NCBI GenBank assembly: GCA_037442005.1
Contig: JBBIRA010000064.1
Span: 1-8,041 of the forward strand
From: Leptospirillum sp037442005
Lineage (GTDB): Bacteria > Nitrospirota > Leptospirillia > Leptospirillales > Leptospirillaceae
DNA: 8,041 bases
Reading direction: 5' to 3'
Shown here: positions 1-5,043 of the stretch, in pieces
Numbering within the stretch: position 1 is the stretch's first letter
Layout: every line of letters starts with the position of its first letter
Position numbers and translations under genes: made by a program
The notes under the pieces: generated by a model
Seen by the model: the letters and a program-made list of their open reading frames with translations, nothing else
Databases searched by the model: none
Told to the model about the DNA's origin: nothing

Positions 1-221
1 GGCAGATAGTCCAGAAGGTTGGGCTCATCTTTCTTCAGGATGTTGACCCGGCGGACCGCCACGGTCACCACATCGGCGCCGGACACCAGAATGGCTTCCC
101 GCGTCTTCTCGAAACTCTCATATTTCCCGGTCCCGATCCAAAGCCGGGAACGAAACGAAATCCCCCCGATGACCAGGGGATCCTCCATCAGGGTCTTTTG
201 CTCAAGAACATCCTGTTCCAT
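1..221 (-). CDS. thiG: Thiazole synthase ThiG, N-terminal part (cut by window edge)
   Basis: Cytoplasmic enzyme that builds the thiazole phosphate half of thiamine from 1-deoxy-D-xylulose 5-phosphate, dehydroglycine and sulfur carried on ThiS thiocarboxylate. Only the first 73 residues are in the window. They contain the family's opening: PLVIGG, then SFRSRLWIGTGKY (residues about 22-34), and VTVAVRRVNI (about 54-63), which match bacterial ThiG closely. The catalytic Schiff-base lysine lies beyond the edge and cannot be checked. The ATG at 221 is chosen because GGAGG (231-235) sits 9 bases upstream; a second ATG 11 codons later lacks such a site. The gene is downstream of and co-oriented with ectABCD but is separated from it by a terminator and has its own promoter, so it is probably an independent unit. 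No thiS is visible on its upstream side. Confidence 0.93.
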   Translation of the reverse strand, partial: MEQDVLEQKTLMEDPLVIGGISFRSRLWIGTGKYESFEKTREAILVSGADVVTVAVRRVNILKKDEPNLLDYL

Positions 222-281
222 TTTTCAAATCCTCCGAATGGACCTTATGGGAAACCTCTGTTTTCAGACTTCTTTCTTCTC

Positions 282-310
282 ATTCTAGGACGGGACAGGA
301 GCGGGGGCAA
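282..310 (-). promoter_or_regulatory. Sigma-70-type promoter of thiG
   Basis: On the minus strand, TTGCCC (310-305, 4 of 6 to consensus) is followed after exactly 17 bases by TAGAAT (287-282, 5 of 6). Transcription would start near 275, giving a leader of about 55 bases to the thiG ATG. The element lies just past the ect terminator, which fits an independent thiG transcript. The leader is short and has no CTGAGA element, so a TPP riboswitch is not seen. Confidence 0.65.
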
Positions 311-320
311 GCACCATCAG

Positions 321-366
321 AAAAAAACCCCCTGATCGATCCGGGGCACCAAAAAACCCCGGATCG
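321..366 (-). terminator. Intrinsic terminator of the ectABCD operon
   Basis: Read on the minus strand, CGATCCGGGG (366-357) and CCCCGGATCG (346-337) form a perfect 10-bp stem with a 10-base loop that contains T6. An overlapping CCCC...GGGG pair (346-343 with GGGG at 332-329) is followed directly by T7 (327-321). Two alternative hairpin/T-tract combinations are therefore possible. It starts 28 bases after the ectD stop and before the thiG promoter, as expected for the operon end. Confidence 0.75.
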
Positions 367-394
367 CCGGAAGGGGGAGTCCGGACGCCTCCGG

Positions 395-1312
395 TCAGGC
401 AAACACATGGGACCGGACGGAAAGCGGACGAAACTCTTTCCTCTCGGCAATGAAATCCGGACGCGGAGACTGTTTTCTGAGACCGTCGTTCACGGCATTG
501 TCCACCTGGTTAAAGACAAAGAACAGGTTGGTTCTCGGCAACGGCGTGATATTGCTGTTTGATCCGTGCATGAGATTGCAGTCGAAGAAAATCACCGTCC
601 CGGGCGGGCCGGTCACCGGAACAATCCCGTGACGGTTGGCCAGCGTTTCAAGACTCTCGTGGTCCGGAACACCATATTCCTGCTTCCGGAGCGACTCCCG
701 GTAATGGTTCTCCGGCGTTTCTCCGACACAGGGAATAAACTGCCGGTGCGAGCCGGGCATGACCATGAGAGGACCATTGGCTACGGTATTCTCCGTCAGC
801 AGAACAGAACAGCTGAGCGCCCTCATCCGGGGCATGCCGTCTTCCGCATGCCAGGTTTCAAAGTCCGAATGCCAGTAAAACTCTTTTCCGTTAAATCCGG
901 GTTTGAAATTCAGCCGGGACTGATGGAGGTAGACATCCCCCCCGAGGAGAAACCGGGCAATGCCCGCAATCCGGAGGTCTTCCGATAAGGAGGCAAACAG
1001 CGGATTGTCCCGGTGAATGTCGAAGACAGAACGGACGACCCGGCTTTGCGGTTCCAGAACGGTTTTTTCGGACGCGGCGATCCGGGGATCCTCCCGGATC
1101 CGTTGGGCTTCTTTCAGAAAAAGCTGAACTTCCCGGAGGTCGTACATTCCCGGAAACACCAGATATCCGTCACGATCAAACCCTTCCACCCCCTCCTTTG
1201 AAATCGGCGCACCGGAAGAGTCCGTCGCATGCACCACAGGATCGAGGCGCTCCTGCCAGCGGGAGTGTCGGGGGATCCGGGTGGGATACAGATCAGGGAC
1301 GCTGACTGACAT
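395..1312 (-). CDS. ectD: Ectoine 5-hydroxylase EctD
   Basis: Non-heme Fe(II)/2-oxoglutarate dioxygenase that converts ectoine to 5-hydroxyectoine in the cytoplasm. The product is 305 residues, the usual family length of about 300. The EctD signature FYWHSDFETWHAEDGMP spans residues 145-161; the iron-binding triad HxD...H reads as H148, D150 and H249 (in NLMHGSNSN). RLNFKPG (133-139) and NGPLMVMPGSHR (179-190) are also typical. The ATG at 1312 is preceded by AGGAGG 7 bases upstream; an in-frame extension to 1402 would overlap ectC and adds residues unlike the family. It is the last gene of the operon, 46 bases after ectC, followed by a terminator. The intact triad argues for an active enzyme and so for hydroxyectoine as the end product when oxygen is present. 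The alternative, a general PhyH-family dioxygenase, is unlikely given the signature and context. Confidence 0.97.
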   Translation of the reverse strand: MSVSVPDLYPTRIPRHSRWQERLDPVVHATDSSGAPISKEGVEGFDRDGYLVFPGMYDLREVQLFLKEAQRIREDPRIAASEKTVLEPQSRVVRSVFDIHRDNPLFASLSEDLRIAGIARFLLGGDVYLHQSRLNFKPGFNGKEFYWHSDFETWHAEDGMPRMRALSCSVLLTENTVANGPLMVMPGSHRQFIPCVGETPENHYRESLRKQEYGVPDHESLETLANRHGIVPVTGPPGTVIFFDCNLMHGSNSNITPLPRTNLFFVFNQVDNAVNDGLRKQSPRPDFIAERKEFRPLSVRSHVFA

Positions 1313-1358
1313 ACGTAAACCTCCTTGTTTAATGAAAATGAAAAAAAGAACCGGCGGT

Positions 1359-1754
1359 TTATCCGACCGGATCGGCCTCCAGGGGATAGACACCGTGCTC
1401 ATCGTGCACTTCCCTGCCGGTCAGCGGAGGGTTAAAAACACACGCGAGTTTCATCTCGGTGATCCCTCTTAAAAGATGGTCATCATGGCGGTTGAGCGCA
1501 TAGAGCGTCCCCGGGACGATCGAATGGACCGTCCCGTCGGATAGCGTCTCCACCTCGCCTTCACCGCTGATGCAATACACCGCTTCAAGATGGTTTTTGT
1601 AACAGATATGCGTTTCGGAATCGGCATAGATCGTCGTGATGTGAAAGGAAAACCCCATCCCGTCCTGTTTCAGAAGTAATCGGGTGCTTTCCCATGTGGG
1701 GGTGACAACCCGGCGGTCGGTCTGTTCGGATTCGGTCAGATGGCGAACGATCAT
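1359..1754 (-). CDS. ectC: L-ectoine synthase EctC
   Basis: Cupin-fold enzyme that cyclises N4-acetyl-L-2,4-diaminobutyrate with loss of water to give ectoine. The 131 residues match the normal family length of about 130. In the well-studied EctC enzymes the metal is held by Glu57, Tyr85 and His93; the same residues occur here at the same numbers (E57 in NHLEAVY, Y85 in GTLYALN, H93 in RHDDH). CISGEGEVE (61-69) is the conserved cupin turn, and FNPPLTGREVHDEHGVYP (107-124) is the usual C-terminal block. The ATG at 1754 has AGGAGA 6 bases upstream; the frame stays open farther upstream to 1967, but that part lies inside ectB in another frame. The ectB stop is 13 bases away and abuts the ectC Shine-Dalgarno, implying coupled translation. 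Confidence 0.97.
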   Translation of the reverse strand: MIVRHLTESEQTDRRVVTPTWESTRLLLKQDGMGFSFHITTIYADSETHICYKNHLEAVYCISGEGEVETLSDGTVHSIVPGTLYALNRHDDHLLRGITEMKLACVFNPPLTGREVHDEHGVYPLEADPVG

Positions 1755-1767
1755 GAATACTCTCCTT

Positions 1768-3045
1768 TCAGGATGATTGTGAGGAGACGGTTGTTTCCAG
1801 AACGGCCGAAAAGGCCTCTTCCAGGATATCCATGGCCGCGTCGATCTGGTCTTTCCCGATCGTGAGCGGACAGAGGGATTTGACGACCTCCGCGTTCGAC
1901 CCGCAGGTTTCCATGACCAGTCCGAGCTCAAACGCCCGGGCGCAAACCGCAGAGGCGACCTCGCCACTGGAACAGGATATTCCCTGCATCATGCCCCTTC
2001 CCTTCACCTTCAGGGAATGCGGGCCGTGGCGAACCACAATCCTGTTCAACCGTTCGGTCAGAAGACGGCTTTTGGCCCGGACAGACTTTTCAAAGGAATC
2101 GTCGCTCCAGAAATGGCGAAGGGCGGCTGTTGCGGTGACGAACGCGTGGTTGTTGCCCCGGAAGGTCCCGTTGTGCTCCCCGGCTTTCCAGCAGTCGATC
2201 TCTTTCTTCATCAGCACCACCGCCAGCGGGAGTCCGTAGCCCGAGAGCGACTTTGAAAGCGTGATGATATCCGGGGAGATCCCCATTTCCTCGAAGCTGA
2301 AAAAACGGCCTGTCCGGCCGCATCCGGCCTGGATATCGTCGATAATAAGGAGCATCCCGTGGTCACGACACAAAGACTCAAGTTTTCGTATCCAGTCCGC
2401 GGACGCCACATTGAGCCCCCCTTCTCCCTGAACCACTTCAACAATGACCGCGGCCGGCTTGTCGACCCCGCTACTGGGATCATCCAACAGTTTTTTGATC
2501 ATGGAGATGGTGTTGACCTGCTCGCCAAAGTAATTGGCATAAGGCATCCGGCTGACATGGGCCAGCGGAACACCGGCCCCTCCCCGGTGGTGCTGATTGC
2601 CCGTCGCCGCCAAAGCGCCGATCGAACAGCCGTGAAAGCCGTTGGTAAAACTCAGGATGTTACTCCGGCCGGTGACTTTCCGGGCCAGCTTGAGGGCGGC
2701 TTCCACCGCGTTGGCGCCCGTCGGTCCGGTAAACTGAAGGAGATAGTCTTCCATCCCCCGCGGCGCCAGAACCAGCTGATTGAACGTCCGCAGAAACTCT
2801 TCCTTGGCGGCGGTATAGAGATCGAGACTGTGGGCCACTCCGTCCTCTTCGATATAGTCCAGAAGCGCCCGTTTGAGGACCGGATGGTTATGGCCGTAAT
2901 TAAGCGTTCCGGCACCGGCGAGAAAGTCTAAGTAGTGGCGACCATCGACATCGATCAGTTCCGCCCCCCGGGCTTTTTTAAAAATCGTGGGAAAAGAGCG
3001 GCAGTAACTGCGGACGCCCGATTCGTTTTCTTCAAAGATATTCAC
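1768..3045 (-). CDS. ectB: Diaminobutyrate--2-oxoglutarate aminotransferase EctB
   Basis: PLP-dependent class III aminotransferase that moves the amino group of glutamate to L-aspartate 4-semialdehyde, giving L-2,4-diaminobutyrate, the first committed step of ectoine synthesis. The 425 residues equal the family norm. Visible motifs are GPTGANAVEAALKLAR (107-122) for phosphate and cofactor binding, IIDDIQAGCGRTGRFFSFE (234-252) with the aspartates that contact the pyridine nitrogen, LSKSLSGYGLPLA (263-275) with the Schiff-base lysine K265, and GEHNGTFRGNNHA (289-301). The start codon is GTG at 3045, with AGGAGG about 4 bases upstream. Its first four bases GTGA overlap the ectA stop, a classic coupling arrangement. 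A DABA aminotransferase for siderophores or a 4-aminobutyrate enzyme is excluded by the EctB-specific motifs and operon context. Confidence 0.97.
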   Translation of the reverse strand: MNIFEENESGVRSYCRSFPTIFKKARGAELIDVDGRHYLDFLAGAGTLNYGHNHPVLKRALLDYIEEDGVAHSLDLYTAAKEEFLRTFNQLVLAPRGMEDYLLQFTGPTGANAVEAALKLARKVTGRSNILSFTNGFHGCSIGALAATGNQHHRGGAGVPLAHVSRMPYANYFGEQVNTISMIKKLLDDPSSGVDKPAAVIVEVVQGEGGLNVASADWIRKLESLCRDHGMLLIIDDIQAGCGRTGRFFSFEEMGISPDIITLSKSLSGYGLPLAVVLMKKEIDCWKAGEHNGTFRGNNHAFVTATAALRHFWSDDSFEKSVRAKSRLLTERLNRIVVRHGPHSLKVKGRGMMQGISCSSGEVASAVCARAFELGLVMETCGSNAEVVKSLCPLTIGKDQIDAAMDILEEAFSAVLETTVSSQSS

Positions 3046-3629
3046 AGTTCCTCCTTCGTCTTCGTGTTCATGGGTCTCTCTTGAAATGGCCCTGCCTGAT
3101 ACAGAACCTCGTCATCGTGCTCCCCTTTAAAATGGTGCTCCCGGGAAAACAGGACACACGAAGAAAAGGGAGCCCCCCGTTTCCTGAAAAGCCTTGAAAA
3201 CAGCGACCGGGAACGATGGTTTCCCGGAGTGATCGTCGTTTCCAGAAATCGGACCCCTAAAGGCAAAAGCCAGAACAGAAGCTGTTCCAGCATGGAAAGC
3301 CCAAGCCCCATCCCCCGTGTGGCCGGGTCCGTGGCAATCTGCCAGACAAACAGCGTCTCTTCCCGGCCCGGAATACGGTATCCCGTGGTGAACCCCACAA
3401 CCTGTCCCGAACGATCTTCCGCCAGGATCGACGTGTCGGAAAAATGGGTGCACTGGAGAAGATTCGCGTACAGGGAATTCGGATCAAGGCCTCCAGAGCG
3501 CGCCACCAGGTCGTGGACAGCCCGGCCATCGCCGGCATCGGGAGAACGGAGCAGAACCGGGAGACCTTCCCGGTCGTCCTTGATAGCCCCTGGATTCGTT
3601 AAAAAAAGGTGAACAGGCTCGCGTGCCAA
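3042..3629 (-). CDS. ectA: L-2,4-diaminobutyrate N4-acetyltransferase EctA
   Basis: GNAT-fold enzyme that transfers acetyl from acetyl-CoA to the 4-amino group of diaminobutyrate. Family features are LDPNSLYANLLQCTHFSDTS (residues 48-67), VGFTTGYRIPGREETLFVWQ (78-97) and the acetyl-CoA-binding motif RGMGLG (105-110). HDDEVLY (171-177) is the usual C-terminal end; about 18 residues follow it here. I choose TTG at 3629 (195 residues) because AAGGAGG (3643-3637) lies 7 bases upstream. TTG 3662 and ATG 3659 would give a 205-206 residue protein but have no ribosome site, and their reading would run through this one. The gene heads the operon and overlaps ectB by 4 bases. No clear sigma-70 promoter is seen upstream on the minus strand. 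Confidence 0.93.
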   Translation of the reverse strand: MAREPVHLFLTNPGAIKDDREGLPVLLRSPDAGDGRAVHDLVARSGGLDPNSLYANLLQCTHFSDTSILAEDRSGQVVGFTTGYRIPGREETLFVWQIATDPATRGMGLGLSMLEQLLFWLLPLGVRFLETTITPGNHRSRSLFSRLFRKRGAPFSSCVLFSREHHFKGEHDDEVLYQAGPFQERPMNTKTKEEL

Positions 3630-3636
3630 GAACAAC

Positions 3637-3643
3637 CCTCCTT
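3637..3643 (-). promoter_or_regulatory. Shine-Dalgarno deciding the ectA TTG start
   Basis: AAGGAGG on the minus strand, 7 bases before TTG 3629-3627, is the strongest ribosome site near the 5' end of ectA. It lies inside the longer frame that starts at 3659/3662, so initiation there would have to read through it. CTCCT at 3675-3671 on the same strand could base-pair with it. Confidence 0.7.
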
Positions 3644-3665
3644 GAGGTAAAAAAAGCATCAACGC

Positions 3666-3679
3666 CGGACAGGAGTCCG
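3666..3679 (-). repeat. Inverted repeat before ectA with anti-SD loop
   Basis: On the minus strand CGGAC (3679-3675), TCCT (3674-3671), GTCCG (3670-3666) makes a 5-bp stem with a TCCT loop, and outer CGCC/GGCG halves (3688-3685 and 3666-3663) could extend it with an asymmetric loop. T7 follows at 3655-3649, but 10 bases after the stem. CTCCT here is complementary to the ectA AGGAG. Whether this stretch is transcribed is not known. Confidence 0.4.
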
Positions 3680-3816
3680 TTCGTGGCGTCAGGAATTGGT
3701 TCTCATGGTGGTGCGAAAGAGCCGGATGGTTCAGGATGAAGCTTTTATGGGTTCATGTCGGAAAAAAAGGATGTTTCAATTGTTTGCGATCAATCAGAAA
3801 AAGGCTTCCTCCTTTC

Positions 3817-3834
3817 GTTCGATGGGTTCGATGG
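3817..3834. repeat. Tandem 9-bp duplication
   Basis: GTTCGATGG occurs twice back to back (3817-3825, 3826-3834). It is perfect and has no spacer. It lies in the gene-poor interval upstream of ectA, about 190 bases before the ectA start on the opposite strand. Confidence 0.8.
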
Positions 3835-3888
3835 TTGGCCCCTCACCTCCGGTTTTTGCCCTGTGGCAGCCGCCATTCGGAGGGGGGT

Positions 3889-3908
3889 CCATGGAGAACC
3901 ATGGAGAA
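3889..3908. repeat. Tandem 10-bp duplication
   Basis: CCATGGAGAA occurs twice back to back (3889-3898, 3899-3908). It is the second short tandem duplication within 90 bases, which is more typical of slippage in unconstrained DNA than of a coding region; paired operator half-sites one helical turn apart are the other possibility. Confidence 0.8.
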
Positions 3909-4334
3909 ATGGTCTGTTGTTTTTATCTTGCAGACAGGAGCCCGGGATGTCAAATGCACCCTGAGGTCCCGGAAAACAGGGACATGACGGATCCAAGGGT
4001 CCGGGAGGGGTCCGGATTGCCGGCATTGGCTGCCCGGAACGATCATTGGTTAATTGTGATGCTGCATGCAGAAGGCCAAAACCTTTGGATCTTCGAAGGA
4101 TCAAAAGGGAACGGGTTTTTGTCCCATCCGGGAATCATGACTGTCCCGACGCTTGATCACTTTTTATCGCGTTTCGTATTTCATGAGAAAGCGACCACAA
4201 ACATTGGTCGATTGGGCGTCGACAGGCGTTGATTGAGGATCGCAATCACCGGATCAGGATCTTCTGGAAAATCGATGATATCCTCCTCAACGAACGTTTC
4301 TGAGGTTCTCGAGTGACTGAAACAGGAGAGAAAA

Positions 4335-4541
4335 ATGCGTTACGCTGTTGTGATCGAGAAAACAAAATCGAATTATTCTGCGTATGTCCCCGATTTGCCA
4401 GGCTGTATTGCCACAAGCCTCACGATTGAAGAGACGGAAGCCTCGATCCGGGAAGCAATCTCCCTCCATCTCGAAGGAATGAGGGAGGATCAGCTACCCA
4501 TTCCAGAACCGACAAGCCTTGTCGAACAGGGTCTGATCTGA
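4335..4541 (+). CDS. Small HicB-like protein (orphan antitoxin-type)
   Basis: 68 residues. The opening MRYAVVIEKTKSNYSAYVPDLPGCIA is the hallmark of HicB-family proteins: a beta strand, a charged turn, then Y-x-A-x-x-P-D-L-P-G-C. It is followed by the T(I)EE-T-x-x-x-I-REAI-x-LHLEGM helix (about residues 30-50) that completes the partial RNase H-like fold. In complete HicAB modules HicB neutralises the mRNA-cleaving toxin HicA and carries a C-terminal DNA-binding domain. Here the protein ends right after the fold (IPEPTSLVEQGLI), so no DNA-binding domain is present. No HicA-like frame (short, with a GSH-type histidine loop) is found on either side. AGGAG lies 6 bases before the ATG. It belongs to the short solitary HicB-like class; function unknown. 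Family call is firm, role is not. Confidence 0.85.
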   Translation: MRYAVVIEKTKSNYSAYVPDLPGCIATSLTIEETEASIREAISLHLEGMREDQLPIPEPTSLVEQGLI

Positions 4542-4597
4542 CTCTTACGGATCTTCCCGATTCCGATCTCTTTTCGCCACAAAGATCATCAAAAACG

Positions 4598-4625
4598 ATT
4601 CGAGGCCCTCTTCAGAACCTCGAAT
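4598..4625. repeat. 8-bp inverted repeat downstream of the HicB-like gene
   Basis: ATTCGAGG (4598-4605) and CCTCGAAT (4618-4625) are perfect inverted copies around a 12-base loop. In the plus direction no T-run follows; in the minus direction T5 follows (4595-4591), so it looks like a terminator for minus-strand transcription, although no minus gene lies to its right. It could act as a weak transcription barrier after the HicB-like gene. Confidence 0.45.
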
Positions 4626-4627
4626 GA

Positions 4628-4642
4628 CCGGGAGAAAGATCC
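4628..4642 (+). repeat. 15-bp direct repeat, copy 1
   Basis: CCGGGAGAAAGATCC is repeated exactly at 5008-5022, 380 bases downstream. Both copies lie in the untranslated region before proP. A perfect 15-mer pair on one strand is expected by chance at only a few percent in a window of this size. Confidence 0.6.
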
Positions 4643-4695
4643 CTTCCGGGAATCCCCCTGCCGGACCGCCTCCTTCCCGTGTGGTTCAAACATTC

Positions 4696-4731
4696 GTTTT
4701 ATGGTGTTTTATTGGGTTTTATGGCCGTTTT
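4696..4731 (+). promoter_or_regulatory. Helically phased T-tracts upstream of proP
   Basis: GTTTT begins at 4696, 4706, 4716 and 4727, i.e. at 10, 10 and 11 base intervals, and the first three units share GTTTTAT(T)GG. T4 tracts in phase with the helix bend DNA, and the array sits just upstream of the proposed promoter/inverted repeat. It may be an intrinsic bend, an UP-like element or tandem binding sites for a regulator. The pattern is directly visible; the role is inferred. Confidence 0.45.
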
Positions 4732-4743
4732 CGTGAAAACAAA

Positions 4744-4766
4744 CCGGGTTGCCGGATGAAACCCGG
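4744..4766. repeat. 7-bp inverted repeat, possible operator before proP
   Basis: CCGGGTT (4744-4750) and AACCCGG (4760-4766) are perfect inverted copies with a 9-base spacer; half-site centres are 16 bases apart, suitable for a dimeric regulator on one face of the helix. It overlaps the weak -35/-10 match of the proP region and directly follows the phased T-tracts. No T-run follows on the plus strand, so a plus-direction terminator is unlikely. Confidence 0.45.
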
Positions 4767-5007
4767 GATGTTACCTTAAAAAACCCCTGAACCCCGAGAA
4801 CCTTCGGCCGGTGTCCGGAATTCCATTTACCCCCCGGTTTTGATTCACCGGTCGATCCCTTTTCACCAGATGGCTCTTGACCTTCCCCCTGTTAACCGGG
4901 TCCCGAGAACCGGAATGGAACGATCCGGTCGAGGCCGTTCAACAACAATCACTGGCCATTCTCTGGCCAAGAAACGGAGGAGTGGCCCGGAGCCGTCCGC
5001 AGCGGGT

Positions 5008-5022
5008 CCGGGAGAAAGATCC
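5008..5022 (+). repeat. 15-bp direct repeat, copy 2 (at the proP ribosome site)
   Basis: Same 15-mer as at 4628-4642. This copy ends 3 bases before the AAGGAG (5026-5031) that is the likely proP Shine-Dalgarno, so it would lie in the mRNA leader next to the ribosome site. Confidence 0.6.
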
Positions 5023-5043
5023 GGAAAGGAGCTGACCATCACC

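Larger units (their letters stand above)
3630..4334. other. Gene-poor interval between ectA and the HicB-like gene
   Basis: About 700 bases between divergent genes with no open frame I would call a gene. The longest plus frame (3696-4232, TTG start, 178 codons) and minus frame (4104-3790) have erratic composition, lack good ribosome sites and resemble nothing I recognise. The interval must hold the ectA promoter (minus) and probably that of the HicB-like gene (plus), but no convincing -35/-10 pair at 16-18 base spacing was found for either. It carries two small perfect tandem duplications (3817-3834, 3889-3908), a hairpin before ectA (3666-3679) and a T7 stretch on the minus strand (3769-3763). 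It may be a decayed gene remnant; the frame is broken too often to name one. Confidence 0.5.
4542..5043 (+). other. Long non-coding leader/promoter region of proP
   Basis: About 500 bases without a supportable gene. It holds an 8-bp inverted repeat (4598-4625), four T-tracts spaced one helical turn apart (4696-4731), a second inverted repeat (4744-4766), and two copies of a 15-base direct repeat, one near each end (4628-4642, 5008-5022). A weak promoter match, TTGCCG (4750-4755) with 17 bases to TACCTT (4773-4778), overlaps the second inverted repeat; the -10 is poor. The proP frame stays open upstream to 4840, but that part lacks a ribosome site and resembles no ProP N-terminus, so I treat it as leader. 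Confidence 0.55.

Noticed and set aside
222..275. TPP riboswitch before thiG
   Set aside because: Leader of about 55 bases is too short and lacks the conserved CTGAGA element.
1313..1402. In-frame upstream extension of ectD adding 30 residues
   Set aside because: It overlaps the end of ectC, has no ribosome site at its start, and adds residues unlike EctD; ATG 1312 has AGGAGG at ideal spacing.
1755..1967. In-frame upstream extension of ectC adding 71 residues
   Set aside because: It lies inside ectB in another frame; 131 residues from ATG 1754 matches EctC length, and E57/Y85/H93 numbering falls into place.
3790..4104. 104-codon minus-strand open frame
   Set aside because: Proline-rich chance frame with no motif and no ribosome site.
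3696..4232. 178-codon plus-strand open frame
   Set aside because: TTG start, no good ribosome site, many methionines and irregular composition, no recognisable family; not called as a gene.
4181..4329. Minus-strand open stretch with a protein-like middle (VEEDIIDFPEDPDPVIAIL)
   Set aside because: No ATG, GTG or TTG in the appropriate upstream part and a stop just before; too short to support as a gene or a named remnant.
4100..4840. A HicA toxin partner for the HicB-like gene
   Set aside because: No frame on either strand next to it shows the short HicA fold with its conserved glycine-serine-histidine region.
4840..5043. 68-residue N-terminal extension of ProP from a TTG
   Set aside because: No ribosome site, serine/glycine/arginine-rich composition unlike any ProP, and helix 1 is at the right distance from ATG 5044.
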